64,000 nucleotides of DNA, taken from positions 1 through 64,000 of the forward strand of contig JBBQAM010000019.1 of the NCBI GenBank assembly GCA_038316335.1, in the 5' to 3' direction. The stretch is from JALHST01 sp038316335. GTDB lineage: Bacteria > Bacteroidota > Bacteroidia > Flavobacteriales > Flavobacteriaceae. The notes under the pieces were generated by a model. That model worked only from the letters and a program-made list of their open reading frames with translations, was not told the origin of the DNA and searched no databases. Of this stretch, positions 52,858 through 62,346 are shown one piece after another (positions within the stretch are counted from its first letter, which is position 1; each line of letters opens with the position of its first letter). The position numbers and the translations under genes were made by a program.

Positions 52858-54129
52858 ATGAACAAAAGAAACATTTATATAATAATATTCATTGTCTCGA
52901 TTCTAGGGCTGGCGATTGTACAGTACCAATATCTCCAGGTGGGTTTAAATCTTGCGAAAGTACAATTCAACAAAAAAATAGGACAGACCAGTGAGACCAT
53001 CAAATCAGAATTAAGCAACACCAACGAACTGACCTACTTAATTGGACGTGCTTTAAAGAAGGATAATAGCAATTTTAAGACAAGTGTAGATAGTATTGCG
53101 AATGCCTCAAGTCGATTTTTAAATGATTATATTACCCAGCGGCTCGTACAAAATGGTATCGATTCGGATTTCACGTATACGCTATATGCCAGGGACTCGA
53201 CATTCTATCTTAAATCGCCGGTGTCTTTTGAGAATGAAGAGCGTCTGGCAACCTATCCAATAGCCCTTGTCGGTTATTTGCCCGAACTCGTGCAGGAAAA
53301 ACTGATATTAGAACTACGCTTTAGGGACTTGAATACGTATTTTTTGTCAAAATTGAGCGGTCTAACCCTTCCAAGCATACTTTTTCTAATCGGAATTTTA
53401 ATCACGGTGATATGGGTCCTAAGAACCTATTACTGGCAACGAAATCTCATTACTACGACCAATGAATTTATAAACAATCTAACCCATGAATTGAAGACTC
53501 CAGTATTTTCGATTGGTTTGGCAACCAAAATTCTTGATGAACATGTCAACAGTAGTCAAAAACCTATTTTAACGATTATTCGACAACAGGTACATAAATT
53601 GACCGAGCATATCGATAAAGTCCTGGAACTGGCAAGCCTGGAAGGGAAAAAAGAGGTATTCAGCTTACAAATAATCGATTTTAAGCCTTATTTGCAAAAG
53701 CTCTGTGAGGAATTCAAATTGCTCACCTCTATCGAAAATGTGCAATTCACGTACAACTTGGCGTCGGGTAAATATCTGATAAAGGCCGAAACCTTTCACT
53801 TGGAAAATGCGATAAACAATCTGTTAGACAATGCAAAAAAATATGCCAAGCAACCACAGATCCATCTTGAAACAACTATAAACAAGGGTCAACTTACCAT
53901 AAGCGTAAAAGACAATGGGCAGGGAATCGAAAGCAATCAAAAGCGTCATATTTTCAAAAAATATTATCGGGTGGCCCAAGGGGATATACATCAGGTAAAA
54001 GGCTATGGTCTTGGCCTTAGTTATGTAAAAAAAGTCGTAGAAAACCTTAAGGGAAAAGTAGCCATTGAAAGTGAAATAAATAAAGGCACCATAGTGAAAC
54101 TCTCAATACCTTTGCGCAATGGCAGATGA
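52858..54129 (+). CDS. Membrane sensor histidine kinase
   Basis: A 423-residue membrane kinase. A first membrane helix (about 5-24), a periplasmic domain (25-165) and a second helix (166-188) precede the HisKA domain with phospho-acceptor His210 in LTHELKTPVFS. The HATPase domain has NLLDNAKKYA, DNGQGIES and GLGLSYVKKVV. There is no HAMP domain. It overlaps the response regulator gene by 11 bases. The signal is unknown. Confidence 0.92.
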   Translation: MNKRNIYIIIFIVSILGLAIVQYQYLQVGLNLAKVQFNKKIGQTSETIKSELSNTNELTYLIGRALKKDNSNFKTSVDSIANASSRFLNDYITQRLVQNGIDSDFTYTLYARDSTFYLKSPVSFENEERLATYPIALVGYLPELVQEKLILELRFRDLNTYFLSKLSGLTLPSILFLIGILITVIWVLRTYYWQRNLITTTNEFINNLTHELKTPVFSIGLATKILDEHVNSSQKPILTIIRQQVHKLTEHIDKVLELASLEGKKEVFSLQIIDFKPYLQKLCEEFKLLTSIENVQFTYNLASGKYLIKAETFHLENAINNLLDNAKKYAKQPQIHLETTINKGQLTISVKDNGQGIESNQKRHIFKKYYRVAQGDIHQVKGYGLGLSYVKKVVENLKGKVAIESEINKGTIVKLSIPLRNGR

Positions 54130-54820
54130 AATTTATAGCATACTGTTGGTCGAGGATGATCCTTCCTTGGGCTATTTACTTTCTGAATACCTCCAAATGA
54201 AAGGATTCGGGATTACGTGGGCCAAAAATGGTAAGATAGCCTTGGATGAAATGGATTCGAATACCTTTGACCTTGGTATTTTAGACGTAATGATGCCCGA
54301 AATGGATGGTTTTACGTTGGCCAAGGAAATGAAAATCAGAAATTCCACCCTTCCGTTTATCTTTCTAAGTGCCAAGTCGCTAAAGATCGATGTTCTTAAG
54401 GGGTTTTCACTTGGTGCGGTCGACTACTTGAAAAAGCCGATCGACGAAGAAGAATTGGTTATAAGGATCGAAATGCTATTGTCGCGGCTATCTCCCACCA
54501 CCAGTGAAATCTTGCCAAAAAACGATTATAAACTGGGGGCCTATCTATACAACAGCCTGAATCAGGAATTGATATATAATGACGAAATCATTCATTTGAC
54601 TACCAAGGAAAACGAAGTTTTGGAATTTCTTGTCACCCACAAGAACAAGCTCTGCCGACATAAGGACATCTTAATCGGAATCTGGCGCAAAAACGATTAT
54701 TTCAATCAAAAAAGCCTAAATGTCTTTATTACCCACCTTCGAAAATATTTGGAAAAGGATCCCTCGCTTAAAATCGATAACGTACACGGCCAAGGTTTTA
54801 TTTTTCGCGATGAGCAGTAG
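54119..54820 (+). CDS. OmpR-type response regulator
   Basis: A 233-residue two-domain regulator. The receiver has Asp13/Asp14 (VEDDP) and the phospho-acceptor Asp56 in LDVMMPEMDG; a Lys in LKKPIDEEE closes the pocket. The C-terminal winged helix (about 133-230) has LTTKENEVLEFLVTHKN and a recognition region (SLNVFITHLRKYL). It overlaps the kinase gene by 11 bases and is its partner. Targets are not visible here. Confidence 0.94.
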   Translation: MADEIYSILLVEDDPSLGYLLSEYLQMKGFGITWAKNGKIALDEMDSNTFDLGILDVMMPEMDGFTLAKEMKIRNSTLPFIFLSAKSLKIDVLKGFSLGAVDYLKKPIDEEELVIRIEMLLSRLSPTTSEILPKNDYKLGAYLYNSLNQELIYNDEIIHLTTKENEVLEFLVTHKNKLCRHKDILIGIWRKNDYFNQKSLNVFITHLRKYLEKDPSLKIDNVHGQGFIFRDEQ

Positions 54821-54939
54821 CGTGTTTCACAACCGATATAATCTCCCTACTTTCTCGACATATCGAAATTACGGCCAAAAAATGCCCGTTTCGATGAATT
54901 TGCCTTTCAATCGGATTTTATAGAATTTGTAATTCAACG

Positions 54940-54947
54940 TATCTTTG
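54940..54947 (+). promoter_or_regulatory. Promoter -7 element for the sterol desaturase gene
   Basis: TATCTTTG is an exact match, 23 bases before the ATG at 54970. The upstream TTG is not at normal spacing (10 bases). It supports transcription starting between the response regulator and this gene. Confidence 0.5.
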
Positions 54948-54969
54948 TTTTCAAGATAGTCGATTGCCT

Positions 54970-56250
54970 ATGGAAACCTATGCAAAGGCGCTGTTGTACG
55001 CCATCCCTTTTTTCATACTATTATTGGTCGCCGAAATAGCCTATGGTTATTTTGTGAAGGATCAAAAGCATAAGGTTATGGACTCGGTTTCAGGCATTAG
55101 CTCTGGATTGACCAATATAATTAAGGATTCCTTGGGACTTGGGGTAATTATCGTTACCTATCCGTTTTTGCTCGAACATTTGGCAGTGACCGAAATTAAG
55201 GCTACTTGGGCCGTTTGGCTGATTGCTTTTATTGCAATCGATTTTGCGGGATATTGGAACCATCGTTTAAGCCATAAAGTAAATTTCTTTTGGAACCAAC
55301 ATGTAATTCATCACAGTAGTGAGGAGTTCAATTTGGCATGTGCCTTGCGTCAATCGATTTCGAATCTTATCGGTTATTTTCCTTTTTTACTCGTTCCCGC
55401 CGCCATTTTGGGCGTACCTGCCGAAATCATCGCAATTCTTGCCCCCATTCATCTTTTCGCCCAATTTTGGTACCACACACAACATATCGGAAAATTGGGT
55501 TGGCTCGAATACGTAATCGTAACACCATCACAACATCGGGTTCACCACGCCATTAACCCGGAATATATCGATAAAAACCTAGGGCAGATTTTGTGTGTTT
55601 GGGATCGTTTATTCGGTACTTTTCAGGAAGAACTTGTCGAGGCACCTCCACAATATGGGGTTTTAAAGCCTGCAAAAACATGGAATCCCATCCTTATAAA
55701 TTTTCAGCACCTTTGGCAATTGTGCAAGGATGCTTGGCATACCAACAACTATTGGGACAAAATACGGATTTGGTTTATGCCTACCGGATGGCGACCCAGC
55801 GATGTAAAAAAGGCCTATCCCTTAGATGCTATCAAAGACGTGTACACTTTTGAACGCTATACAACACCCACTTCAAAAGCATTGAACGGGTATGCCATCT
55901 TTCAAGTTTTGGCCACCACGGGCTTATTGTTATTTATGTTCTACAACTATTCGAACATTGGCTTTCGTGGTTTACTCACCTTCGGTACCTTTATCTTTAT
56001 GGGAATTTATGGGTATACTAGTCTAATGGACCGGGCCAAATATGCAGTATGGATCGAGCTTGGGAGAGCGGCCTTCGGCATGGCATTTATTTTTATTACA
56101 GGAGATTGGTTTGGCATAAATGCCTACCTGCCCTGGGGAAGTTGGCTGGTAAATCTCTATTTCATGGCAACGGCCTGGGGCGGAATTTATTTTACCTTTA
56201 TAGCCTATAATCGAATTCCGGATAACATAGGAAAGCAACTACGATCATGA
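54970..56250 (+). CDS. Sterol desaturase family (fatty acid hydroxylase) membrane protein
   Basis: An integral-membrane di-iron oxygenase of 426 residues. Five or more membrane helices surround the three His clusters: NHRLSH (H-x3-H) at about residue 97, HVIHH at about 112 and HRVHH at about 190 (each H-x-x-H-H). These bind two irons and hydroxylate or desaturate a lipid. The ATG at 54970 is chosen over a TTG two codons earlier. Its stop overlaps the creatininase start by 4 bases (ATGA). The lipid substrate is unknown. Confidence 0.87.
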   Translation: METYAKALLYAIPFFILLLVAEIAYGYFVKDQKHKVMDSVSGISSGLTNIIKDSLGLGVIIVTYPFLLEHLAVTEIKATWAVWLIAFIAIDFAGYWNHRLSHKVNFFWNQHVIHHSSEEFNLACALRQSISNLIGYFPFLLVPAAILGVPAEIIAILAPIHLFAQFWYHTQHIGKLGWLEYVIVTPSQHRVHHAINPEYIDKNLGQILCVWDRLFGTFQEELVEAPPQYGVLKPAKTWNPILINFQHLWQLCKDAWHTNNYWDKIRIWFMPTGWRPSDVKKAYPLDAIKDVYTFERYTTPTSKALNGYAIFQVLATTGLLLFMFYNYSNIGFRGLLTFGTFIFMGIYGYTSLMDRAKYAVWIELGRAAFGMAFIFITGDWFGINAYLPWGSWLVNLYFMATAWGGIYFTFIAYNRIPDNIGKQLRS

Positions 56251-57008
56251 GACCATACATTTTAGCGGAAACCAATTGGGAAGCATTAAAAGAGACGCGA
56301 TTTGAGCTCGCCATTTTACCTTGGGGAGCAACCGAGGCCCATAACTACCACTTGCCATATGCCACCGATAACATACAAGCCGAACATTTAACGGCCGAAT
56401 CGGCAAGGCTTGCCTGGGAGAAAGGGGCCAAGGTAATTGTATTGCCCACCCTTCCATTTGGTGTGAATACCGGGCAATCGGATATTTATTTGGATATCAA
56501 CCTGAATCCCAGTACACAGCTTGCCATTCTTACCGATATTATTCAAGTTTTAGAGCGACAGGGCATCTACAAATTGGTCATTTTTAATGGCCATGGCGGA
56601 AATGACTTTAAACCGATGATTCGTGAATTGGGATTGAAATTTCCGAAGATGTTTATCAGCTTTACCTTTTTTCCCTTGGCTGTCGACAAGGATAACTATT
56701 TTGAGGAAAAAGGCGACCATGCTGATGAAATGGAAACCAGCTTAATGCTACATTTACGGCCAGATTTGGTACTTCCGCCTGAGAAATGGGGAGATGGTAC
56801 GTCTAGAAAACACAAAATCAAGTCGTATTCAGAAGGATGGGTCTGGGCAGAGCGGAAATGGTCACAAATCAGCAAGGATACCGGGTCTGGAAATCCCCAT
56901 AAATCCTCGAAGGAAAAAGGGGCACGTTTTTTCAAGGACCTCACCTTGAAAATAAGTGAATTTTTTATAGCGCTTTGCAATACCGATTTGCACGACATGT
57001 ATGAATAA
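56247..57008 (+). CDS. Creatininase family amidohydrolase
   Basis: A 253-residue metal-dependent hydrolase of the creatininase fold. The metal and catalytic residues lie in WGATEAHNYHLPYATDNI, FNGHGGNDFK and GDHADEMETS. The family includes creatininase and enzymes of riboflavin or formamidopyrimidine metabolism, so the substrate remains open. It starts inside the end of the sterol desaturase gene, so the two products are coordinated. Confidence 0.88.
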   Translation: MRPYILAETNWEALKETRFELAILPWGATEAHNYHLPYATDNIQAEHLTAESARLAWEKGAKVIVLPTLPFGVNTGQSDIYLDINLNPSTQLAILTDIIQVLERQGIYKLVIFNGHGGNDFKPMIRELGLKFPKMFISFTFFPLAVDKDNYFEEKGDHADEMETSLMLHLRPDLVLPPEKWGDGTSRKHKIKSYSEGWVWAERKWSQISKDTGSGNPHKSSKEKGARFFKDLTLKISEFFIALCNTDLHDMYE

Positions 57009-57111
57009 AATTGGCAGGTTACCCCTTATAAACCTCCATGATGGTTCAGATTCTTGGCAAATCGCCATTTTTCTGGATACCACTTTACGAATGCACTACC
57101 TGATTAGTTCG

Positions 57112-57119
57112 TATATTTG
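57112..57119 (+). promoter_or_regulatory. Promoter -7 element for lipA
   Basis: TATATTTG is an exact consensus match, ending 14 bases before the lipA ATG. No clear -33 TTG is seen upstream. Confidence 0.5.
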
Positions 57120-57133
57120 TTAAAAATTCTTGC

Positions 57134-58009
57134 ATGAGCACAAGTACAACAGCCAACGTTCTTCCTGAGAAAGGCAAGCCCAAATGGTTACGTGTAAAAC
57201 TGCCTACGGGCCAAAAATATACGCAATTAAGGGGTCTGGTCGAAAAGTACGATCTTCATACCATTTGCACTTCGGGAAGTTGTCCGAATATGGGTGAATG
57301 CTGGGGAGAAGGTACCGCCACATTTATGATCTTAGGAAATGTTTGTACACGTTCCTGTGGCTTTTGTGGTGTCATGACAGGTAGACCAGGGAATGTCGAT
57401 TGGGCCGAACCTGAAAAAGTGGCACGATCGATCAAGATCATGGGTATCAAGCATGCCGTTATCACCTCGGTAGATCGGGACGACCTTAGGGATATGGGGT
57501 CTATTATATGGGCCGAAACGGTAAACGCCATCCGTAGAATGAACCCTCAAACCACTTTAGAAACCCTAATACCTGACTTTCAGGGAATCGAACGACACTT
57601 AGACCGAATCATCGGTGTTGCCCCCGAAGTAGTATCACATAATATGGAAACCGTTAAACGGCTTACGCGTGAGGTGCGCATTCAGGCCAAATACGAACGT
57701 AGCTTGGAGGTGCTCCGGTATTTAAGGGCCAATGGTGTCAATCGCACCAAATCGGGCATAATGTTGGGCCTTGGAGAGCAGGAGGCGGAGGTAATACAAA
57801 CAATGGAAGACCTCAGAAAAGCCAATGTTGATGTAGTAACCATCGGCCAATACCTTCAACCTTCCAAAAAACATTTACCGGTGAAAGAATTCATTCTCCC
57901 TGAACAATTCACAAAATACGAGACAATCGGACGTGACATGGGATTTCGCCATGTAGAAAGCGGCGCATTGGTCAGATCTTCCTATAAGGCGCACAAGCAC
58001 ATCGATTAA
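57134..58009 (+). CDS. lipA: Lipoyl synthase
   Basis: Radical SAM enzyme that inserts two sulfurs into octanoyl groups on lipoyl domains. The 291-residue protein has both Fe-S clusters: the auxiliary cluster Cys45, Cys50 and Cys56 (CTSGSCPNMGEC) and the radical SAM Cys71, Cys75 and Cys78 (CTRSCGFC). It ends with the RSSY segment whose Ser ligates the auxiliary cluster. Length is normal. It is followed after 70 bases by a GAPDH gene on the same strand. Confidence 0.97.
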   Translation: MSTSTTANVLPEKGKPKWLRVKLPTGQKYTQLRGLVEKYDLHTICTSGSCPNMGECWGEGTATFMILGNVCTRSCGFCGVMTGRPGNVDWAEPEKVARSIKIMGIKHAVITSVDRDDLRDMGSIIWAETVNAIRRMNPQTTLETLIPDFQGIERHLDRIIGVAPEVVSHNMETVKRLTREVRIQAKYERSLEVLRYLRANGVNRTKSGIMLGLGEQEAEVIQTMEDLRKANVDVVTIGQYLQPSKKHLPVKEFILPEQFTKYETIGRDMGFRHVESGALVRSSYKAHKHID

Positions 58010-58079
58010 GGATTGAGATTTTAAAAATAGCTCCTGGATCATCCCGACCCAGATTTGGATTAACGTGATTTTTGATCAA

Positions 58080-59090
58080 ATGGAAAAAACCATCATCGGT
58101 ATTAATGGTTTCGGAAGGATAGGCAGGACCTTGTTTAGGTTGTTAAGTGAACAACCCCATCTCGAAGTGGCCGCCATCAATGACCTGTCAGATGCCAGGA
58201 CCCTTTCACATTTGTTAAAATACGACAGTATTCACGGAGTCTTCCAAAAGGAAATTTCCTATACCCCGCATAGCATCCTGGTTCAAGGCCAACCTGTCGC
58301 GGTCATGAAGCATGAGACGCCCCAAGGTATTGACTGGAAGGCACATGGGGTCGAAATCGTGATTGAATGTACCGGAAAATTTAAAGTTGCCGAAATGCTT
58401 CGGTATCATCTTGCCAACGGGGCAAAAAAAGTGATCCTGTGCGTACCACCTGCCGACGACGACATCAAAATAGTCGTACTTGGGGTCAATGAAGCCAGTA
58501 TCACAAAGGAGGATCACATTCTCTCAAACGCCTCCTGCACTACCAATAATGCAGCGCCCATGATCAAGGTCATGCAAGCGCTCTGTGGCATTGAACAAGC
58601 CTATATCACGACCATCCATTCGTATACGAGTGACCAGAGTTTACATGACCAACCACATCACGATCTTCGAAGGGCCCGGGCAGCAGGGCAATCAATCATA
58701 CCCACTACCACCGGGGCCGCGAAAGCCCTCACCAAAATCTTTCCAGAACTTGCGGGTGTAATCGGGGGCTGTGGCATACGTGTCCCCGTGGCAAATGGCT
58801 CCTTGACCGACATCACCCTGAATGTTTCTAAAGTGACTAGTATTCAGGAAATTAATGATACTTTTGAACGTATTTCAAAAAATGAACTAAAAAACATACT
58901 TTTTTATACGAAAGACCCTATAGTATCAATAGATATAAACAATAGTTCCTATTCCTGTACGTTTGATTCTTTGATGACCTCGGTCATTGGGAAAATGGTA
59001 AAAATAATAGGTTGGTATGATAACGAAACTGGCTATAGCAGCCGGGTAATTGATCTAATAAATTTACTGATCCATAAACAATACGTTTGA
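58080..59090 (+). CDS. gap: Glyceraldehyde-3-phosphate dehydrogenase, type I
   Basis: Oxidises glyceraldehyde-3-phosphate with NAD+ and phosphate. The 336-residue protein begins MEKTIIGINGFGRIGR, with the NAD-binding Asp in INDLSDART, the catalytic Cys in SNASCTTN, the His in TIHSYTSDQ and the late WYDNETGYSSRV. The ATG at 58080 is preferred over a GTG at 58065. It is followed by the hybrid kinase gene in a TTGA overlap (59087-59090). Bacteroidota often have more than one GAPDH, so whether this is the main glycolytic one is unknown. Confidence 0.92.
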   Translation: MEKTIIGINGFGRIGRTLFRLLSEQPHLEVAAINDLSDARTLSHLLKYDSIHGVFQKEISYTPHSILVQGQPVAVMKHETPQGIDWKAHGVEIVIECTGKFKVAEMLRYHLANGAKKVILCVPPADDDIKIVVLGVNEASITKEDHILSNASCTTNNAAPMIKVMQALCGIEQAYITTIHSYTSDQSLHDQPHHDLRRARAAGQSIIPTTTGAAKALTKIFPELAGVIGGCGIRVPVANGSLTDITLNVSKVTSIQEINDTFERISKNELKNILFYTKDPIVSIDINNSSYSCTFDSLMTSVIGKMVKIIGWYDNETGYSSRVIDLINLLIHKQYV

Positions 59091-61309
59091 GCATAAAAAG
59101 TCAACATAAAACCCTTAAAAAAGCCCTAAGGTTATTTACACTTCTGTTGATAGCCCAAACGGCTTATGGACAAACGAATGATACGCTCCAAAAGGATATC
59201 GCCTATTATTTTGAACAGGCCACCGAATTCAAGAACAGAAATCAACTTGGTCCCGCCCTGGAAACCCTTGATAAAGCTGCCGAAATCGCAGAAAAAAATG
59301 AGGATGTCAAAGGCTTGATCGATTGTTATCACATGTTCGCCATCCTTTATTTAAAACTGCATGAAGACGAGAAGGCGCTCTTTTATTCAGATAGGGCCAA
59401 TGTATTATTGAGAGGTGTAGAATACCCATACGGGAGTGCCATGCAAAAATATCTGGAAGCCATTCGCCTCTATCAGGACGGCAAAAATTTTCAGGCCATT
59501 TATTTTCTAGAAGAGGCCAAACAACTCAACAACAATCGTAATTTTTTCAATAATATTTCACTGGCAGAAGGTAATATCTATTTGAATCTTGGGAAATATG
59601 ATGGTGCTTCCAAGAACTTCAATTCCCTGATTATAAATACCGATCCCAAAGAGAAGGATTATTTGACTACACGAGCGTATCTCGGTCTTTCCAAAATGAA
59701 TTATTTGATCGACAGTTTGAGCGAAAGCATTGTTATGGGCAAAAACGCCTTAAAATTGGCATTGGAAAAGCAGTTTTCCGATGAAGTGCTCGAGGCCAAC
59801 GAACAATTGGGACTGACCTATGCGAAATTAGGCAAATACAATCTCGCCTATGAACGATCTCAGGTCCTACTGAAGTTTCGCGACTCACTCTACACAAGTG
59901 ACATGGCACTCAATGTCGCCAACACGGGCAACAAAATTCACATTGAGCAGTTGGGCGAAGAAATAAAGCGTCAGGATATTCGACTTGAAGAATTGGGCCA
60001 GTCGGCGAACCGATCAGAGCTTGCGGTTATTTTAACCTCAGCTTTCCTAATGATCATTTCATTATTGGCCGTTTCGCTCTACCGGAATAACCAAATAAAG
60101 CTTCGCACCAATGACCTTTTGCAGACAAAGAACCGGGAATTGCAATATGCACGGGATGCCGCGGTAAGTGCCATGGAGGCCAAGACCAATTTCTTATCCA
60201 CGGTAAGCCATGAATTACGAACGCCACTCTATGCAGTTACCGGGCTGACACATCTACTTTTGGAGGAAAATCCAAGTGAAAATCAAAAAGAACACCTAAA
60301 GGCCTTAAAGTTTTCGGGAGATTACCTTTTGAATTTCATAAATGATATTCTTCAGATCAATAAAATTGACGCCAACAAACTTGAGACCTTGAAAATTGAA
60401 TTCAATTTGAAAAAGGTACTCAAAGAAGTTATCGACTCCCTGCAACAAAGTGCCAAGGTCAACAAAACAAAGATCATTCTAGATTATGATGATGATATCC
60501 CAGGACATTTGTTGGGCGATCCACTTAAACTGTCGCAAGTATTTATGAATTTGATAGGGAATGCGATCAAGTTTACAAAAAACGGAGAGGTAAAAGTCCT
60601 TGCCAAATTGCTTAAAAAAGTTGAAGACGATGTGTCTTTATATTTTGAAGTAGCCGATACCGGCATAGGTATTTCGGAAGAACAACAAGAGAATATTTTT
60701 GAAGGTTTTGAACAAGGCTCTATCCAAATTAACCGCGAGTACGGCGGAACCGGTCTCGGACTCACCATTGTAAAAAGTCTTCTTGGCCTCTTCGAAAGCC
60801 AAATACAGCTGAAAAGTGTACTCGGCGAGGGCAGCTCGTTCTTCTTTGAACTTAAAGTAAAAAGCAAGGATAGCGTGGTCGATGACATCCCTTTTGAAAT
60901 TACCGACAAGGAATATGACTTTAAGGGGCTACATCTGTTGATTGTCGAGGACAATAAAATCAACCAGGTAATCACAAAGAAGATGTTGTCGAAAAAGGAA
61001 ATCACAAGTGATATTGCGAATAATGGGACCGAGGCAATTGAAATGGCCAAAAACAATACCTATGACGCCATTTTGATGGATATCCATATGCCAGGCATCA
61101 GCGGGGAGGAAGCGACCATCGAAATACGCAAATTCGACATTAAAACACCCATAATCGCCTTGACCGCCATCTCCTTAGATGACAGTTTGGAAGCTTTCTA
61201 TGCCGCCGGATGTGACGATGTCGTCACCAAACCATTTAAACCCGAGGTATTCTACCAAAAAATAGGTGAGAATATCTTTGACAAAGGCCTTAGGAATACT
61301 GCATCATAA
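59087..61309 (+). CDS. TPR-containing hybrid sensor histidine kinase
   Basis: A 740-residue hybrid kinase. A signal peptide (about 12-29) leads to a periplasmic region of several TPR repeats (about 35-260), a membrane helix (about 311-331), a short coiled coil, HisKA with His375 in VSHELRTPLYA, an HATPase domain (NLIGNAIKF, DTGIGISE, GGTGLGLTI), and a receiver with phospho-acceptor Asp665 in LMDIHMPG. The TTG at 59087 overlaps the gap stop by 4 bases; no usable ATG is near. The 3' end overlaps the convergent lpxK by 20 bases. No DNA-binding output domain is present. Confidence 0.9.
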   Translation: MSIKSQHKTLKKALRLFTLLLIAQTAYGQTNDTLQKDIAYYFEQATEFKNRNQLGPALETLDKAAEIAEKNEDVKGLIDCYHMFAILYLKLHEDEKALFYSDRANVLLRGVEYPYGSAMQKYLEAIRLYQDGKNFQAIYFLEEAKQLNNNRNFFNNISLAEGNIYLNLGKYDGASKNFNSLIINTDPKEKDYLTTRAYLGLSKMNYLIDSLSESIVMGKNALKLALEKQFSDEVLEANEQLGLTYAKLGKYNLAYERSQVLLKFRDSLYTSDMALNVANTGNKIHIEQLGEEIKRQDIRLEELGQSANRSELAVILTSAFLMIISLLAVSLYRNNQIKLRTNDLLQTKNRELQYARDAAVSAMEAKTNFLSTVSHELRTPLYAVTGLTHLLLEENPSENQKEHLKALKFSGDYLLNFINDILQINKIDANKLETLKIEFNLKKVLKEVIDSLQQSAKVNKTKIILDYDDDIPGHLLGDPLKLSQVFMNLIGNAIKFTKNGEVKVLAKLLKKVEDDVSLYFEVADTGIGISEEQQENIFEGFEQGSIQINREYGGTGLGLTIVKSLLGLFESQIQLKSVLGEGSSFFFELKVKSKDSVVDDIPFEITDKEYDFKGLHLLIVEDNKINQVITKKMLSKKEITSDIANNGTEAIEMAKNNTYDAILMDIHMPGISGEEATIEIRKFDIKTPIIALTAISLDDSLEAFYAAGCDDVVTKPFKPEVFYQKIGENIFDKGLRNTAS

Positions 61310-62333
61310 AATGATGCAGGGCATTCTTCAAGATGGTTTCACCCTGATTTAAAAAACCATGTTTTATCGAAAGATAATAAAGGTTCGTTACATGCCCCTG
61401 TAAGCGAGCATAATCCTTTTCGGTGGTAAGCACGCATTCCTTCGAATTAAAAAGCGTTATTTCCTGGGGCGAAAAAAAATGATGATCCGGGAAATCAAAA
61501 TGTTCAAATGAAATCCCTGCGTCATTTAGATAGGCTACCAATGGTTCGGAATCGGCAATTCCGGTTACCAAGGTAACTTTCTTACTTTTTATTGAAGCCA
61601 ACGATAATCTGCTACGCTCGCCTTCTACATGGGATCCATATTCCAAATAGCTAAATAATACCCTTTGTCCTGACTTCGGCCGGAGTTTTTTTAAGATCTC
61701 GCCCTGGTCGTTTTGTGATAGCTTTGGAGGGCATTTTGTAACGATGATAAGATCTGCACGTTTTGCTTCCCTCCTACTATCACGAAGATTTCCTGTCGGA
61801 AAATAATGATCATCACAGTACAGTTTGCCATAAGAGGTCAGTAGCATATTAAAACCAGCAGTAACCTTTCGATGCTGAAAGGCATCATCCAAAACGATTA
61901 TATCGGGATTTGCCTCTTTTTGCAAGGTCATGATACCACGTGTCCTATTGGCATCGACTGCCACTAGGACCGTTGGGAATTTAGTGTGTATTTGAAAAGG
62001 CTCATCGCCAATTTCTTCAACCTTACTTTTCGACGAAGCCAATACGAAGCCCTGGGACCGGCGTTTATACCCTCTACTGAGAAAGGCGACTTTGTAGGTA
62101 TCCTTTAGGATTGTGATAAGATATTCGGCCATGGGGGTTTTGCCAGTGCCACCCATACTTAGATTCCCAATACAAAGCGTGGGAATCGCAAAGGATCTCG
62201 ATTTAAGAATACCCAAATCGTATAAATAGTTTCGAATATACACTACGGCGGCATATACGATTGCTATGGGAAATGCTATTTTTCTTAGGAGTTGCACGGG
62301 AACGAAAATATAATATTTTATCTTTAAGGGCAT
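61290..62333 (-). CDS. lpxK: Tetraacyldisaccharide 4'-kinase
   Basis: Phosphorylates the lipid A precursor at the 4' position. The 347-residue protein has one N-terminal membrane helix and the Walker A motif GNLSMGGTGKTPMAE at about 56-70, then LSRGYKRRSQGF and VLDDAFQHRKV. The first 12 or so residues are less typical; a GTG start at the VQLLRK position is an alternative. It converges with the hybrid kinase (20 bases overlap) and is divergent from the Nif3-like gene. Confidence 0.93.
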   Translation of the reverse strand: MPLKIKYYIFVPVQLLRKIAFPIAIVYAAVVYIRNYLYDLGILKSRSFAIPTLCIGNLSMGGTGKTPMAEYLITILKDTYKVAFLSRGYKRRSQGFVLASSKSKVEEIGDEPFQIHTKFPTVLVAVDANRTRGIMTLQKEANPDIIVLDDAFQHRKVTAGFNMLLTSYGKLYCDDHYFPTGNLRDSRREAKRADLIIVTKCPPKLSQNDQGEILKKLRPKSGQRVLFSYLEYGSHVEGERSRLSLASIKSKKVTLVTGIADSEPLVAYLNDAGISFEHFDFPDHHFFSPQEITLFNSKECVLTTEKDYARLQGHVTNLYYLSIKHGFLNQGETILKNALHHFMMQYS

Positions 62334-62346
62334 ATAAAATATTAAA

